This document shows positions 19,011-27,500 of a stretch of 64,000 nt of DNA, one piece after another. This stretch comes from an uncultured Clostridia bacterium (GTDB lineage Bacteria > Bacillota > Clostridia > UBA1381), in contig CAJUEZ010000006.1 of NCBI GenBank assembly GCA_910585485.1, forward strand, positions 1 to 64,000, given 5' to 3'. A model generated the notes under the pieces. That model ran no database searches, was not told the DNA's origin, and worked only from the letters and a program-made list of their open reading frames with translations. Position 1 is the stretch's first letter. Every line of letters starts with the position of its first letter. Both the position numbers and the translations under genes were made by a program.

Positions 19011-20528
19011 TTATTTTACAATTAAGCTTTCGCCTGTCATCTGCTCAGGCTTTTCAAGTCCCATAAGGTCAAGCATTGTCGGGCAAAGGTCGCAAAGTCT
19101 GCCCGTCTTCAGCTTAACATCGCCCGCGCCGATAAGAATCATCGGAACAGGGTTTGTCGTATGAGCCGTAAACATCGCTTTTGTGTCAGGGTCTATCAGA
19201 CAATCGGCATTACCGTGGTCAGCGGTGATAATAGCCTGACCGCCCTTTGCAAGAAGCGCGTCAACCATTCTTCCCACGCACTCATCAACCGCCTCAACCG
19301 CTTTAACTGCCGCGTCCATGATACCTGTATGTCCTACCATGTCGCAATTTGCGTAGTTAAGTATAATTACGTCAAATTTATCCGCGTTTATCGCGTCAAC
19401 AACCGCGTCGGTAACTTCATACGCGCTCATTTCAGGCTTCATGTCAAAGGTTTCAACATCGGGCGATTTTATCAGTATTCTACTTTCTCCCTCAAACTGC
19501 TTTTCCTCGCCGCCGTTAAAGAAGAATGTAACATGCGCGTACTTTTGAGTTTCCGCAATTCTAAGCTGAGTCAGTCCTTTTTTACTGATGTATTCACCGA
19601 AGGTCATTTCAAGCGATTCAGGCGGATAAGCAACAGACACGTTTGGCATAGACTCATCATACTGAGTCATGCAGACAAAATTCACGGGGAAATAATCTCT
19701 CTTAAATCCGTCAAAGTCAGGGTCAACAAACGTTCTCGTAATCTGCCTTGCGCGGTCGGGGCGGAAGTTAAAGAATATAACGCTGTCCCCTTCTTTTATC
19801 ATACCGTTGGGGTCAACAACAGTCGGAACTACAAATTCGTCTGTGACGTCATTTTCGTATGAATGCCTTACTGCTTCAACTGAATTTGTCTCCCTGTTAC
19901 CCTCGCCTTTAACCATCGCGTTATAGGCTTTTTCAACTCTGTCCCAAGCGTTGTCTCTGTCCATCGCATAAAATCTTCCCATAATTGTAGCAACGCTTCC
20001 AACGCCTGTTTCCTTAATTTCATTTTCAAGCGCTTTCATAAATTCAACACCTGATGTCGGCGGAACGTCACGTCCGTCAAGGAATGTGTGGATATACACG
20101 TTCTCTATTCCCTTTTTCTTTGCCATGCGCAAAAGTCCGTAAAGATGCTCGTTATGGCTGTGTACACCGCCGTTTGATAGAAGTCCCATAAGGTGCAGGG
20201 ATTTTCCGTTTGCCTTTGCCGCGTCCATCACGTTTGATATAGCCACATTGTCATTAATTTTACCCTCGTTAATGTCTTTTGTAATCTTAACAAGCATCTG
20301 GTATACGACGCGTCCCGCGCCGATGTTTGTATGACCTACCTCGCTGTTACCCATCTGACCGTCTGGAAGTCCAACGTCAAGTCCGCTTGCGCTTAGCTGT
20401 GTATTTGGGTACTGAGCCATGTATTTATCAAGGTTAGGCTTTTTTGCCGCGACAATCGCGTTGCCTTCTGTTTCTTTGTTTATGCCGTAGCCGTCCATTA
20501 TTATTAGTGCTATTGGTTTCTTTGCCAT
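19011..20528 (-). CDS. gpmI: 2,3-bisphosphoglycerate-independent phosphoglycerate mutase
   Basis: Interconverts 3- and 2-phosphoglycerate using two Mn ions. 505 residues. The phospho-Ser is in GQMGNSEVGHTNIGAGR near residue 63; metal ligands appear in LIIMDGYG at the start, ADHGNAD near 440 and HTTNPVP. ATG with AGGAGG. Last gene of the pgk-tpiA-x-gpmI run, 27 bases after the broken transglutaminase gene. Confidence 0.97.
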   Translation of the reverse strand: MAKKPIALIIMDGYGINKETEGNAIVAAKKPNLDKYMAQYPNTQLSASGLDVGLPDGQMGNSEVGHTNIGAGRVVYQMLVKITKDINEGKINDNVAISNVMDAAKANGKSLHLMGLLSNGGVHSHNEHLYGLLRMAKKKGIENVYIHTFLDGRDVPPTSGVEFMKALENEIKETGVGSVATIMGRFYAMDRDNAWDRVEKAYNAMVKGEGNRETNSVEAVRHSYENDVTDEFVVPTVVDPNGMIKEGDSVIFFNFRPDRARQITRTFVDPDFDGFKRDYFPVNFVCMTQYDESMPNVSVAYPPESLEMTFGEYISKKGLTQLRIAETQKYAHVTFFFNGGEEKQFEGESRILIKSPDVETFDMKPEMSAYEVTDAVVDAINADKFDVIILNYANCDMVGHTGIMDAAVKAVEAVDECVGRMVDALLAKGGQAIITADHGNADCLIDPDTKAMFTAHTTNPVPMILIGAGDVKLKTGRLCDLCPTMLDLMGLEKPEQMTGESLIVK

Positions 20529-20555
20529 TGTATGTCCTCCTGTTTTTAATTTATA

Positions 20556-21833
20556 TCATTTAATTTCTATCATGTTTGCTATGGGTGTAATAGAATTATC
20601 CGCCCAAAAGAAAATTTTAATACTGTCTGCCGTTTCCGCCGCGTCTGTGCTAAGGTCAATTTGCCTGTTTAAGCTGTCAAAGGATAAGCCGCGCTTTTCA
20701 ATATTTATTATATTGCCGCCGGAATTATAGGCTACAATATATGCCGTAAAATTTCTTTTATCTCCATATGCAATAGAGTATGCGGATTTCATTGCTTTTA
20801 CGTCTGCTAATTCGCCTGTTGTCTCCGCACGCGGTAGAGAGATAAGATTATTCATAACACATAATGTTGGTGAATAAAACATCTCTTTGTCAATAGAAAA
20901 GTAGTATCCGTTATCATATTTAATATTTTGAAAATCACTTACATTAACCCTATCAAATAAGTAAGAACCGTCATTAAAACGATTGCTGTCGCAAACAACA
21001 TTCTTATTTATGCTTGCCCAGTCATATACAATCTTATCTGAAGTTACAAGCTGAGTTTTTCTTTCGCTTTCATCCACAAGAAAAAAGTTTGCCGTTTGAG
21101 ATGAGGTGCCTTGTATCGCGTCCACATGATATCAACAATCGTCTATTTTTACATAATTCCATATATGACCTTTTGAACGGCTGTTGCATATTTCGCATGG
21201 AATATTGAGTTTATCCATTAACCATTTATAAGTATTTGCAAAGCCGCCGCATGCTCCGCTTTTATTTATTAAAATTCCATATATGGTATCAGGCTCTCTG
21301 TTATTGGAATCGGCGGCGCTTTCATGGTTATAGTTAGAGATTAAATACATATATACGGCAAAAGCTTTGTCAAGGTCGGACATATTATCTCTGATAATTT
21401 CGTCAAGAATTTTATCCGCTTCGGCATTGAGTACATTATATGTCTCTTCGTATGAGCCATTTATAGCAAGACGCTTTAAATCTATTACTGTTATAAGCTC
21501 GGGTGTTTGCTTATCATAATAATATCCGATATTGTTGACTGTTGATAAAAACCTTGGATGCTTGCCGCATAGCATAGCAACAATTTTACGAGCATCGTTC
21601 CAGCTGACAGCTCCGTCAACTTCATAACCTCTGCATGCTACTTTTATATCCCCAATGTTAAGCTGTACACGTTCCTGCTCTGTGGTTTCATATTCTGTTA
21701 TTTGCTTATCTAAGCAATCATATAACTCAAAAAGCTGTTCTCTATATTCGTCAGAATAGTATTCTTCCGCATATACGGCTGAAAAAGAAAAGAAAGATAT
21801 TATTATCAATACAAAAGAAATAAAACTTTTCAT
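20556..21833 (-). pseudogene. Secreted transglutaminase-like protein interrupted by one TGA
   Basis: A single reading frame of about 425 codons carries a signal peptide (FVLIIISFFSFSAVYA), a transglutaminase core and a C-terminal beta-rich domain, but has an in-frame TGA at 21132-21134. Catalytic Cys lies in SGACGGFANTYKWL and His in GHIWNYVKID; the Asp lies just after the stop in YHVDA. The family consensus has Trp exactly where the TGA stands (..D-x-W-Y-H-V-D), so one TGG-to-TGA change explains it. The first piece (233 residues) lacks the Asp; the second could restart only at a GTG (21125). Elsewhere TGA is an ordinary stop here (truA, ecfA1). Sequencing error is not excluded. Confidence 0.8.
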
Positions 21834-21896
21834 ATTTTTCCCCTTTTCTGGTAAGTAAGTACATTCTTTAAATAAATTATTATTTATGTTGCATTG

Positions 21897-21922
21897 AACC
21901 CCCGCGTTTTAAGCGGGGGTTC
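21897..21922 (-). terminator. GC-rich hairpin between tpiA and the transglutaminase gene
   Basis: AACCCCCGC pairs with GCGGGGGTT around a 7-base loop, the most GC-rich hairpin of the region. Neither strand has a good T run, so it may be a weak terminator or an mRNA-stabilising hairpin after tpiA. Confidence 0.5.
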
Positions 21923-21946
21923 TGTTTCTGCCATTAAATATCTTAA

Positions 21947-22699
21947 TTATTTAGCCGCGTTTGTGATAACTGCAAAGTCCGCGCTCTTTAGTGAAGCGCC
22001 GCCTATTAAGCCGCCGTCAATATTTGGCTTTGCCAAAAGTCCGGCACAGTTGCCCGCGTTCATGCTGCCGCCATACTGAATGGTAATAGCCGCCGCTGTC
22101 GCGTCATCATAAAGACCGGCAAGAATTTTTCTGATACCGCCGCAAACTTCTTCTGCCTGCTCATCAGTAGCTGTTTTACCTGTGCCGATTGCCCAGATTG
22201 GCTCATAGGCTACAACAACCTTTTTTGCATCGTCAGCGTTAATTCCTGCAAATGCCTTTTTAATCTGAATAGCAATCCAGTCCATTGTAATTCCGGCTTC
22301 TCTCTGCTCAAGAGACTCGCCACAGCATACGATTGGAATGAGACCCTTTTCAAGAGCCTTTTTTGCTTTCAGATTAACAGTTTCATCAGTTTCGTTGTTA
22401 TATTCACGTCTTTCGCTGTGACCCATGATTACGTACTGAACGCCAAGGTCTTTCAGCATATCCGCGCTTACTTCTCCTGTGAATGCGCCCTTGTCCTCGA
22501 AGTGAAGATTTTCCGCGCCAATTTTAACGTGTGTGCCCTTTGCCGCTTCAACAGCCGGAGCAAGACACACGTACGGTGTGCAGCAAACAACTTCACACGT
22601 TGAACCTTTTGTTGCTTCAACTACTTCTTTAACGAAATCATATGTTTCCGATGGAAGCTTGTTCATTTTCCAGTTACCTGCAATTATATATTTTCCCAT
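21947..22699 (-). CDS. tpiA: Triosephosphate isomerase
   Basis: Interconverts dihydroxyacetone phosphate and glyceraldehyde-3-phosphate. 250 residues. Lys in AGNWKMNKL near residue 10, His in MGHSERR near 95, catalytic Glu in [13 protein letters not shown] near 165, and [11 protein letters not shown] with GGAG upstream; 18 bases after pgk. Confidence 0.98.
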   Translation of the reverse strand: MGKYIIAGNWKMNKLPSETYDFVKEVVEATKGSTCEVVCCTPYVCLAPAVEAAKGTHVKIGAENLHFEDKGAFTGEVSADMLKDLGVQYVIMGHSERREYNNETDETVNLKAKKALEKGLIPIVCCGESLEQREAGITMDWIAIQIKKAFAGINADDAKKVVVAYEPIWAIGTGKTATDEQAEEVCGGIRKILAGLYDDATAAAITIQYGGSMNAGNCAGLLAKPNIDGGLIGGASLKSADFAVITNAAK

Positions 22700-22717
22700 T
22701 GTTTTTTCTCCTTTTTA

Positions 22718-23902
22718 TTATTTATCTGTCAGTGCCGCGATACCTGGAAGTTCCTTACCCTCTAAGAATTCCATGCTTGCGCCGCCGCCTGTTGAAATGT
22801 GGCTCATTTTATCTCCGAGACCCGCCTGATTAACCGCGGCAACACTATCTCCGCCGCCGATAATTGTTGTAGCGTCAAGGTCTGCAAGAGATTGGGCAAT
22901 AGTATTTGTACCCTTTGCGAAGTTCGGCATTTCAAACACACCCATAGGACCGTTCCAAACAACAGTCTTTGCGTCTTTAAGAGCCTCTTTATAAAGTTCA
23001 ATTGTTTTTGGACCGATATCAAGACCCATCCAGCCGTCAGGAATATCGCCTTCAACAACTTTTGACTCGGCATCATTTGCAAATTCCTTTGCGACTACTG
23101 TGTCAACAGGAAGAAGAAGCTTGTCTCCCGCCTCGTCAAGCATCTTTTTAGCGTAATCAATATAGTCAGGTTCAAGAAGAGATGTTCCTGTTGTCTTACC
23201 CTGAGCAGCAAAGAATGTGTATGCCATACCGCCGCCGATGATAAGCTTGTCAACCTTCTTCAAAAGATTTTCAATAACTGAGATTTTTGATGAAACCTTG
23301 CTTCCGCCAAGAATAGCAACAAGAGGTCTTACGGGACTGTTTACCGCGTTACCGAGGAAATTGATTTCCTTTTCGATAAGATAACCCGCAACTGCCGGCT
23401 TTAGAATTGATGATACACCCACGTTTGAGCAGTGCGCTCTGTGCGCTGTGCCGAACGCGTCATTTACAAACAAATCAGCAAGTGAAGCAAGTTCCTTTGA
23501 GAAAGCCTCCTCGTTCTTTGTTTCTTCTTTTCTGTAACGTGTGTTTTCAAGAAGAACAACATCGCCGTCCTGCATAGCGTCAACGGCTTTTTTAGCGTTA
23601 TCGCCTACAACGTTATCATCAGCGGCGAAAACAACTTCTTTACCAAGCTTTTGTGACAAGCTTTTTGCTACCGGCGCAAGAGAAAGTTCCGGCTTTGGCT
23701 CGCCCTTAGGCTTACCCATGTGTGAGCAAAGGATAACTCTCGCTCCGTTATCTATAAGATACTTAATTGTAGGAAGCGCTCCCACAATACGGTTTTCGTC
23801 TGTGATATTTCCGTCACCATCAAGAGGCACGTTAAAATCACAACGCACTAAAACCTTCTTACCTTTTACGTCAACGTCTTCTACTGTTAGTTTGTTGTAC
23901 AT
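22718..23902 (-). CDS. pgk: Phosphoglycerate kinase
   Basis: Transfers phosphate from 1,3-bisphosphoglycerate to ADP. 394 residues. Substrate site [12 protein letters not shown] near residue 22, SHMGKPKGE, hinge and nucleotide site GGSKVSSKI near 198, and C-terminal [16 protein letters not shown] preceded by AAAGGAG. First gene of the glycolytic run. Confidence 0.98.
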   Translation of the reverse strand: MYNKLTVEDVDVKGKKVLVRCDFNVPLDGDGNITDENRIVGALPTIKYLIDNGARVILCSHMGKPKGEPKPELSLAPVAKSLSQKLGKEVVFAADDNVVGDNAKKAVDAMQDGDVVLLENTRYRKEETKNEEAFSKELASLADLFVNDAFGTAHRAHCSNVGVSSILKPAVAGYLIEKEINFLGNAVNSPVRPLVAILGGSKVSSKISVIENLLKKVDKLIIGGGMAYTFFAAQGKTTGTSLLEPDYIDYAKKMLDEAGDKLLLPVDTVVAKEFANDAESKVVEGDIPDGWMGLDIGPKTIELYKEALKDAKTVVWNGPMGVFEMPNFAKGTNTIAQSLADLDATTIIGGGDSVAAVNQAGLGDKMSHISTGGGASMEFLEGKELPGIAALTDK

Positions 23903-23955
23903 AGTAAAATTCTCCTTTTTTAACGGACAGAAAATGCCCGATTTTTCTTAATTAT

Positions 23956-23984
23956 ATTATATAGAAAATTTATGGGATTTTCAA
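23956..23984 (-). promoter_or_regulatory. Promoter of pgk-tpiA
   Basis: Minus-strand TTGAAA (23979-23984), 17-base spacer, TATAAT (23956-23961), about 50 bases before the pgk start. Confidence 0.75.
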
Positions 23985-24002
23985 GTATATAATGAAAATT
24001 CG

Positions 24003-24506
24003 TTAAAAATTTACCAACTTAATCAGAATAACCGCTGTTATTATCCCCACAATGTCGCCCGCGGCGGCAAAAGGCACAGCTTTCAAGTTATGTTTTACCC
24101 TTGTTTTGGCAAAATATACACAAAGACAGTAAAATGTTGTCTCGGTAGAACCCATTATAACAGAGGCAATTCGTCCTATTTCACTGTCCGCGCCATGAGT
24201 GTTCAGAATTTCCGTGAGTATTCCGATAGCGCCGCTTCCCGATAAAGGACGGATTAAAGCGAGCGGCATTACCTCCGCGGGAATTAATTTTGTGACAGGC
24301 GCGAGAAAGGATATAATAATATCAAGAGTTCCCGAGGCGCGCAGCATGTACGCGGCGGTAAGCACTGCCACAAGCGGCGGAAAAATTCCGGCGACTATTT
24401 TCATGCCCTCCTCCGCGCCGTCAATAAAAAGTTCGTAAGAAGGCATTTTTTTAGCGAGTGATACTGTCAAAACTATCGCTATAACGGCGGGTATTACATA
24501 AATCAT
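24003..24506 (-). CDS. spmB: Spore maturation protein B
   Basis: 167 residues, membrane protein of the nucleoside-recognition/Gate family with about five hydrophobic segments. Recognisable blocks are FIDGAEEGMKIVAGIFPPLVA and RPLSGSGAIGILTEI, then MGSTETTFYCLCVYF. SpmA and SpmB act together in spore core dehydration in Bacillus. The ATG at 24506 overlaps the spmA stop as ATGA; the longer frame from 24578 reads into spmA and is rejected. Confidence 0.93.
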   Translation of the reverse strand: MIYVIPAVIAIVLTVSLAKKMPSYELFIDGAEEGMKIVAGIFPPLVAVLTAAYMLRASGTLDIIISFLAPVTKLIPAEVMPLALIRPLSGSGAIGILTEILNTHGADSEIGRIASVIMGSTETTFYCLCVYFAKTRVKHNLKAVPFAAAGDIVGIITAVILIKLVNF

Positions 24507-25075
24507 AATTTTCTTCTCCTGAAATATAGTTTTGCGAAAATCACAGCTGTAAATACTGCTGTCAGCGATGCAATCCATATAGGAAGTATTACGGAAAAAG
24601 GATTCGCGGAGTTCGCCGCAACGCGCAACGCGATTATAGTTGTCGGAATAAGCTGCACAGAGGTAGTATTAAGCACTACAAGCATGCACATGTTGTCAGA
24701 AGCGTACAGCGGGCGGTCATTTTCCTTATCAAGACACTGCATTGCTTTTATACCCATAGGCGTAGCGGCATTTCCCATTCCAAGCATGTTGGCGCTCATA
24801 TTCATAGCAATATATTTTTTGGACTCCTTGCCGGCGTTGGGAAATAAAAAATTTATAACGGGTCTTAAAAGTTTCTCTATTTTTTGCGACAGACCCGCTT
24901 TTTCCGCGATTTTCATTATTCCTGTCCAAAAACACATTACACCGGCGAAAGAAAAAACAGTAAATACCGCGCTTTTTGCGCCTTCAAAAGCTCCGTTTAT
25001 CGTTTCGTTTACAGTTCCATTGAAAACAGACACAATTATAGATACAATTATCATTCCGCACCAAATATAATTCAT
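24503..25075 (-). CDS. spmA: Spore maturation protein A
   Basis: 190 residues, Gate-family membrane protein: MNYIWCGMIIVSII opening segment, TGIMKIAEKAGL, and the conserved MNMSANMLGMGNAATPMG near residue 95. Partner of SpmB. ATG with AAGGAGG. The pair faces the divergent methyltransferase gene across about 200 bases. Supports a spore-forming host. Confidence 0.94.
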   Translation of the reverse strand: MNYIWCGMIIVSIIVSVFNGTVNETINGAFEGAKSAVFTVFSFAGVMCFWTGIMKIAEKAGLSQKIEKLLRPVINFLFPNAGKESKKYIAMNMSANMLGMGNAATPMGIKAMQCLDKENDRPLYASDNMCMLVVLNTTSVQLIPTTIIALRVAANSANPFSVILPIWIASLTAVFTAVIFAKLYFRRRKL

Positions 25076-25202
25076 GAAACCGCCTCCTTGCTTTTCATAT
25101 ATTAATTTATTATTCGAAAGAAATGCGATATATGATATATTGCATAATAATTCCGCGCATTAAAAATTTACTGACAAATTTCTGTTTTTTCCGATTCCGC
25201 TA

Positions 25203-25232
25203 TTGACTACACATATGCTAAAATGATAAAAT
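25203..25232 (+). promoter_or_regulatory. Promoter of the methyltransferase-queE-folE unit
   Basis: TTGACT (25203-25208), 18-base spacer, TAAAAT (25227-25232), about 40 bases before the first start codon. Confidence 0.6.
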
Positions 25233-25271
25233 ATATAATGAATACATATATCTAAAAAACAGGAGAAAAAC

Positions 25272-26141
25272 ATGTGGAGTGCAGATAAATGGACTGATTA
25301 CAGTTTAATAGACAGCGCGGACGGAGAAAAACTGGAATACTGGGGAAACTATCTTTTGCGCCGTCCCGACCCGCAGGCGGTATGGAGCCTGAAATCGGAA
25401 AAAAAATTATGGAACAGCGCGGACGCGTGGTATCACCGTTCCAAGTCAGGCGGAGGAAAGTGGCAGTATCTCAATAAAAAGCTTCCCGAACGCTGGACAA
25501 TTAATTATCGTGACTTAACGTTTAACATAAAGCCAATGGGATTTAAGCATACCGGTCTTTTTCCCGAACAGGCGGTCAACTGGGACTGGTTTTCAGAATT
25601 GATTGGAACATCTGAAAGACCTATTCGTGTTCTCAATCTTTTTGCATATACCGGCGGCGCGACTGTAGCCGCGCTTGCGGCGGGCGCGGAGGTTGTGCAT
25701 GTGGACGCGTCTAAAGGTATGGTAACATGGGCAAAAGAAAACGTGATTTCTTCGGAACTTAAAGATAAACCGGTGAGATATATTGTTGATGACGTTGTAA
25801 AATTTGTACAGCGTGAAAATCGAAGAGGACGTCAGTATGACGCTATCATTATGGACCCGCCTTCTTACGGCAGAGGTCCGTCCGGCGAGGTATGGAAAAT
25901 TGAAAATGAACTTTATCCGCTTATAGAGGAATGTATGAAGATTCTTTCGGATAATCCTTTGTTTTTCCTCATAAATTCTTATACTACAGGATTAAGCGCT
26001 CAAGTGCTTATTAATGTGCTGACTATGACAGTAGGCAAAAAATACGGCGGAAAGATTACCGCTGATGAAATCGGTCTTCCCATGAAAGCGAATAATCTTG
26101 TTTTGCCATGCGGAATAAGCGGTAGATGGGAAAGTAAATAA
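25272..26141 (+). CDS. Class I SAM-dependent methyltransferase (RlmI/RlmK-like)
   Basis: 289 residues. SAM motif VLNLFAYTGGATVAALAAGA near residue 118, acidic residue in VVHVDASKGMVTWAK, and catalytic motif IIMDPPSYGRGP near 193. The DPPSYG signature and preceding fold place it in the COG1092 group, whose characterised members methylate 23S rRNA cytosines. It lacks the N-terminal PUA domain of RlmI. ATG with AGGAG. It ends 17 bases before queE. Confidence 0.85.
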   Translation: MWSADKWTDYSLIDSADGEKLEYWGNYLLRRPDPQAVWSLKSEKKLWNSADAWYHRSKSGGGKWQYLNKKLPERWTINYRDLTFNIKPMGFKHTGLFPEQAVNWDWFSELIGTSERPIRVLNLFAYTGGATVAALAAGAEVVHVDASKGMVTWAKENVISSELKDKPVRYIVDDVVKFVQRENRRGRQYDAIIMDPPSYGRGPSGEVWKIENELYPLIEECMKILSDNPLFFLINSYTTGLSAQVLINVLTMTVGKKYGGKITADEIGLPMKANNLVLPCGISGRWESK

Positions 26142-26158
26142 ATTTGGAAGGCAAACAT

Positions 26159-26839
26159 ATGAAAGTAGTAGAAATTTTTGACAGTATTGACGGCGAAGGA
26201 CTGCGAACGGGTCAGACCGCGACATTTATCCGTTTGGCAGGCTGTAACCTTCGCTGCGCATACTGTGACACATTGTATGCGCTGTTCGGCGAGGATGAAG
26301 AGTGTGAATACACTGAAATGAGTATTGACGAAATACTTTCGCGCGTTAACAGCCGGTACAAGCGAATAACACTTACCGGCGGTGAACCGCTTATGCACAG
26401 CGACAGCGCCGAACTTGTTTTGCGACTTCTGCAAAATGAGTACGAGGTAAATATTGAAACAAACGGCGCGATGGATATAGCCGAATTTTCCGCAAAGGTC
26501 GGTAATACAGAAAACATGTTTTTTACTATTGATTATAAACTACCTTCAAGCGGAATGACGGAAAAAATGATTTGGAATAACTTTCTTAATTTGCGTCCTT
26601 GCGATGTTATAAAATTCGTTGTAGGCTCAGACGAGGACGTTAATGTGATGAAATCGGTAATGAACAGGCTGACTGAAAAATATGAGGTAATGCCGCGTGT
26701 ATATGCCGGAGTGGTATTCGGCGCGTATGAGCCGACACAGCTTGTCGAGCACATAATGACTGAACCGGTTTTAAAAGACGTGGTTTTCCAGCTGCAAATC
26801 CATAAGGTTATATGGAATCCCGATAAACGCGGAGTTTAA
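26159..26839 (+). CDS. queE: 7-carboxy-7-deazaguanine synthase QueE
   Basis: Radical-SAM enzyme contracting 6-carboxytetrahydropterin to 7-carboxy-7-deazaguanine. 226 residues. Cluster motif GCNLRCAYCDT (Cys-x3-Cys-x2-Cys) near residue 28 after the family opening VEIFDSIDGEGLRTGQ, and LTGGEPLMH. ATG at 26159 follows GGAAGG; a TTG at 26144 lies before that site. Completes with folE, queD, queC and queF the full route to preQ1 within this window, in two loci. Confidence 0.94.
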   Translation: MKVVEIFDSIDGEGLRTGQTATFIRLAGCNLRCAYCDTLYALFGEDEECEYTEMSIDEILSRVNSRYKRITLTGGEPLMHSDSAELVLRLLQNEYEVNIETNGAMDIAEFSAKVGNTENMFFTIDYKLPSSGMTEKMIWNNFLNLRPCDVIKFVVGSDEDVNVMKSVMNRLTEKYEVMPRVYAGVVFGAYEPTQLVEHIMTEPVLKDVVFQLQIHKVIWNPDKRGV

Positions 26840-26890
26840 ATCCGAATAATTTTATTACGAACTTTTATAAAAGGAGTTAATAAATTAAGT

Positions 26891-27469
26891 ATGAAAAAAG
26901 AATTTAATCATGAAAAAATTAAAGAAGCGATTCGGACTATTATAACGGAGCTTGGAGATGACCCCGACCGCGAGGGTCTTATTGAAACTCCCGACAGAGT
27001 GGCGCGTATGTATGACGAGGTGTTTGAAGGTATGCGCTACACAAATAACGAGATTGCCGAGATGTTTAATAAATGTTTCAAAACCGACGAAAATGATCTT
27101 GTGATTGTCAAAGATATTGAAGTATTTAGCTATTGCGAGCACCATTTAGCGCTTATGTATAATATGAAATGTCATGTCGGATATATCCCAAACGGAAAAA
27201 TCATCGGACTTTCCAAAATCGCTCGCATATGCGATATGGTTGCAAAGCGGCTGCAGCTTCAAGAGAGAATTTGCTCAGATATTGCGGAGATTATTCAAAA
27301 GGTCTGCGAAACAGAGGACGTGATTGTCGTGATTGAAGGAGAACACAGTTGTATGACCTCGCGCGGTATTAAATCCCGCGGCGCAAAAACACGCACCAGT
27401 GCAATCCGCGGTTTGTTTGATACAGATCACGAACTTCGCAAAGAATTTTACAGTCTTATAAAAAATTAA
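26891..27469 (+). CDS. folE: GTP cyclohydrolase I
   Basis: Makes 7,8-dihydroneopterin triphosphate from GTP, the shared precursor of folate and queuosine. 192 residues. Zn ligands in [10 protein letters not shown] near residue 77 and [10 protein letters not shown] near 150; [20 protein letters not shown] between. Next to queE and no folate gene nearby, so a queuosine role is likely. The Shine-Dalgarno AAGGAG is 14 bases from the ATG, longer than normal, which may lower expression. Confidence 0.96.
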   Translation: MKKEFNHEKIKEAIRTIITELGDDPDREGLIETPDRVARMYDEVFEGMRYTNNEIAEMFNKCFKTDENDLVIVKDIEVFSYCEHHLALMYNMKCHVGYIPNGKIIGLSKIARICDMVAKRLQLQERICSDIAEIIQKVCETEDVIVVIEGEHSCMTSRGIKSRGAKTRTSAIRGLFDTDHELRKEFYSLIKN

Positions 27470-27492
27470 AACCGCCTTTAAAGGCGGTTTTT
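27468..27492 (+). terminator. Shared terminator of folE and rpoC
   Basis: AAAACCGCC-TTTAAA-GGCGGTTTT between convergent genes, with A and T tracts for both directions; it begins in the folE stop codon. Confidence 0.9.
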
Positions 27493-27500
27493 AATTTCAA

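Noticed and set aside
21132..21134. TGA read as selenocysteine or as Trp by a variant genetic code
   Set aside because: Position is a conserved Trp, not Cys; TGA terminates truA, ecfA1 and others normally; no tRNA or selenocysteine gene supports recoding.
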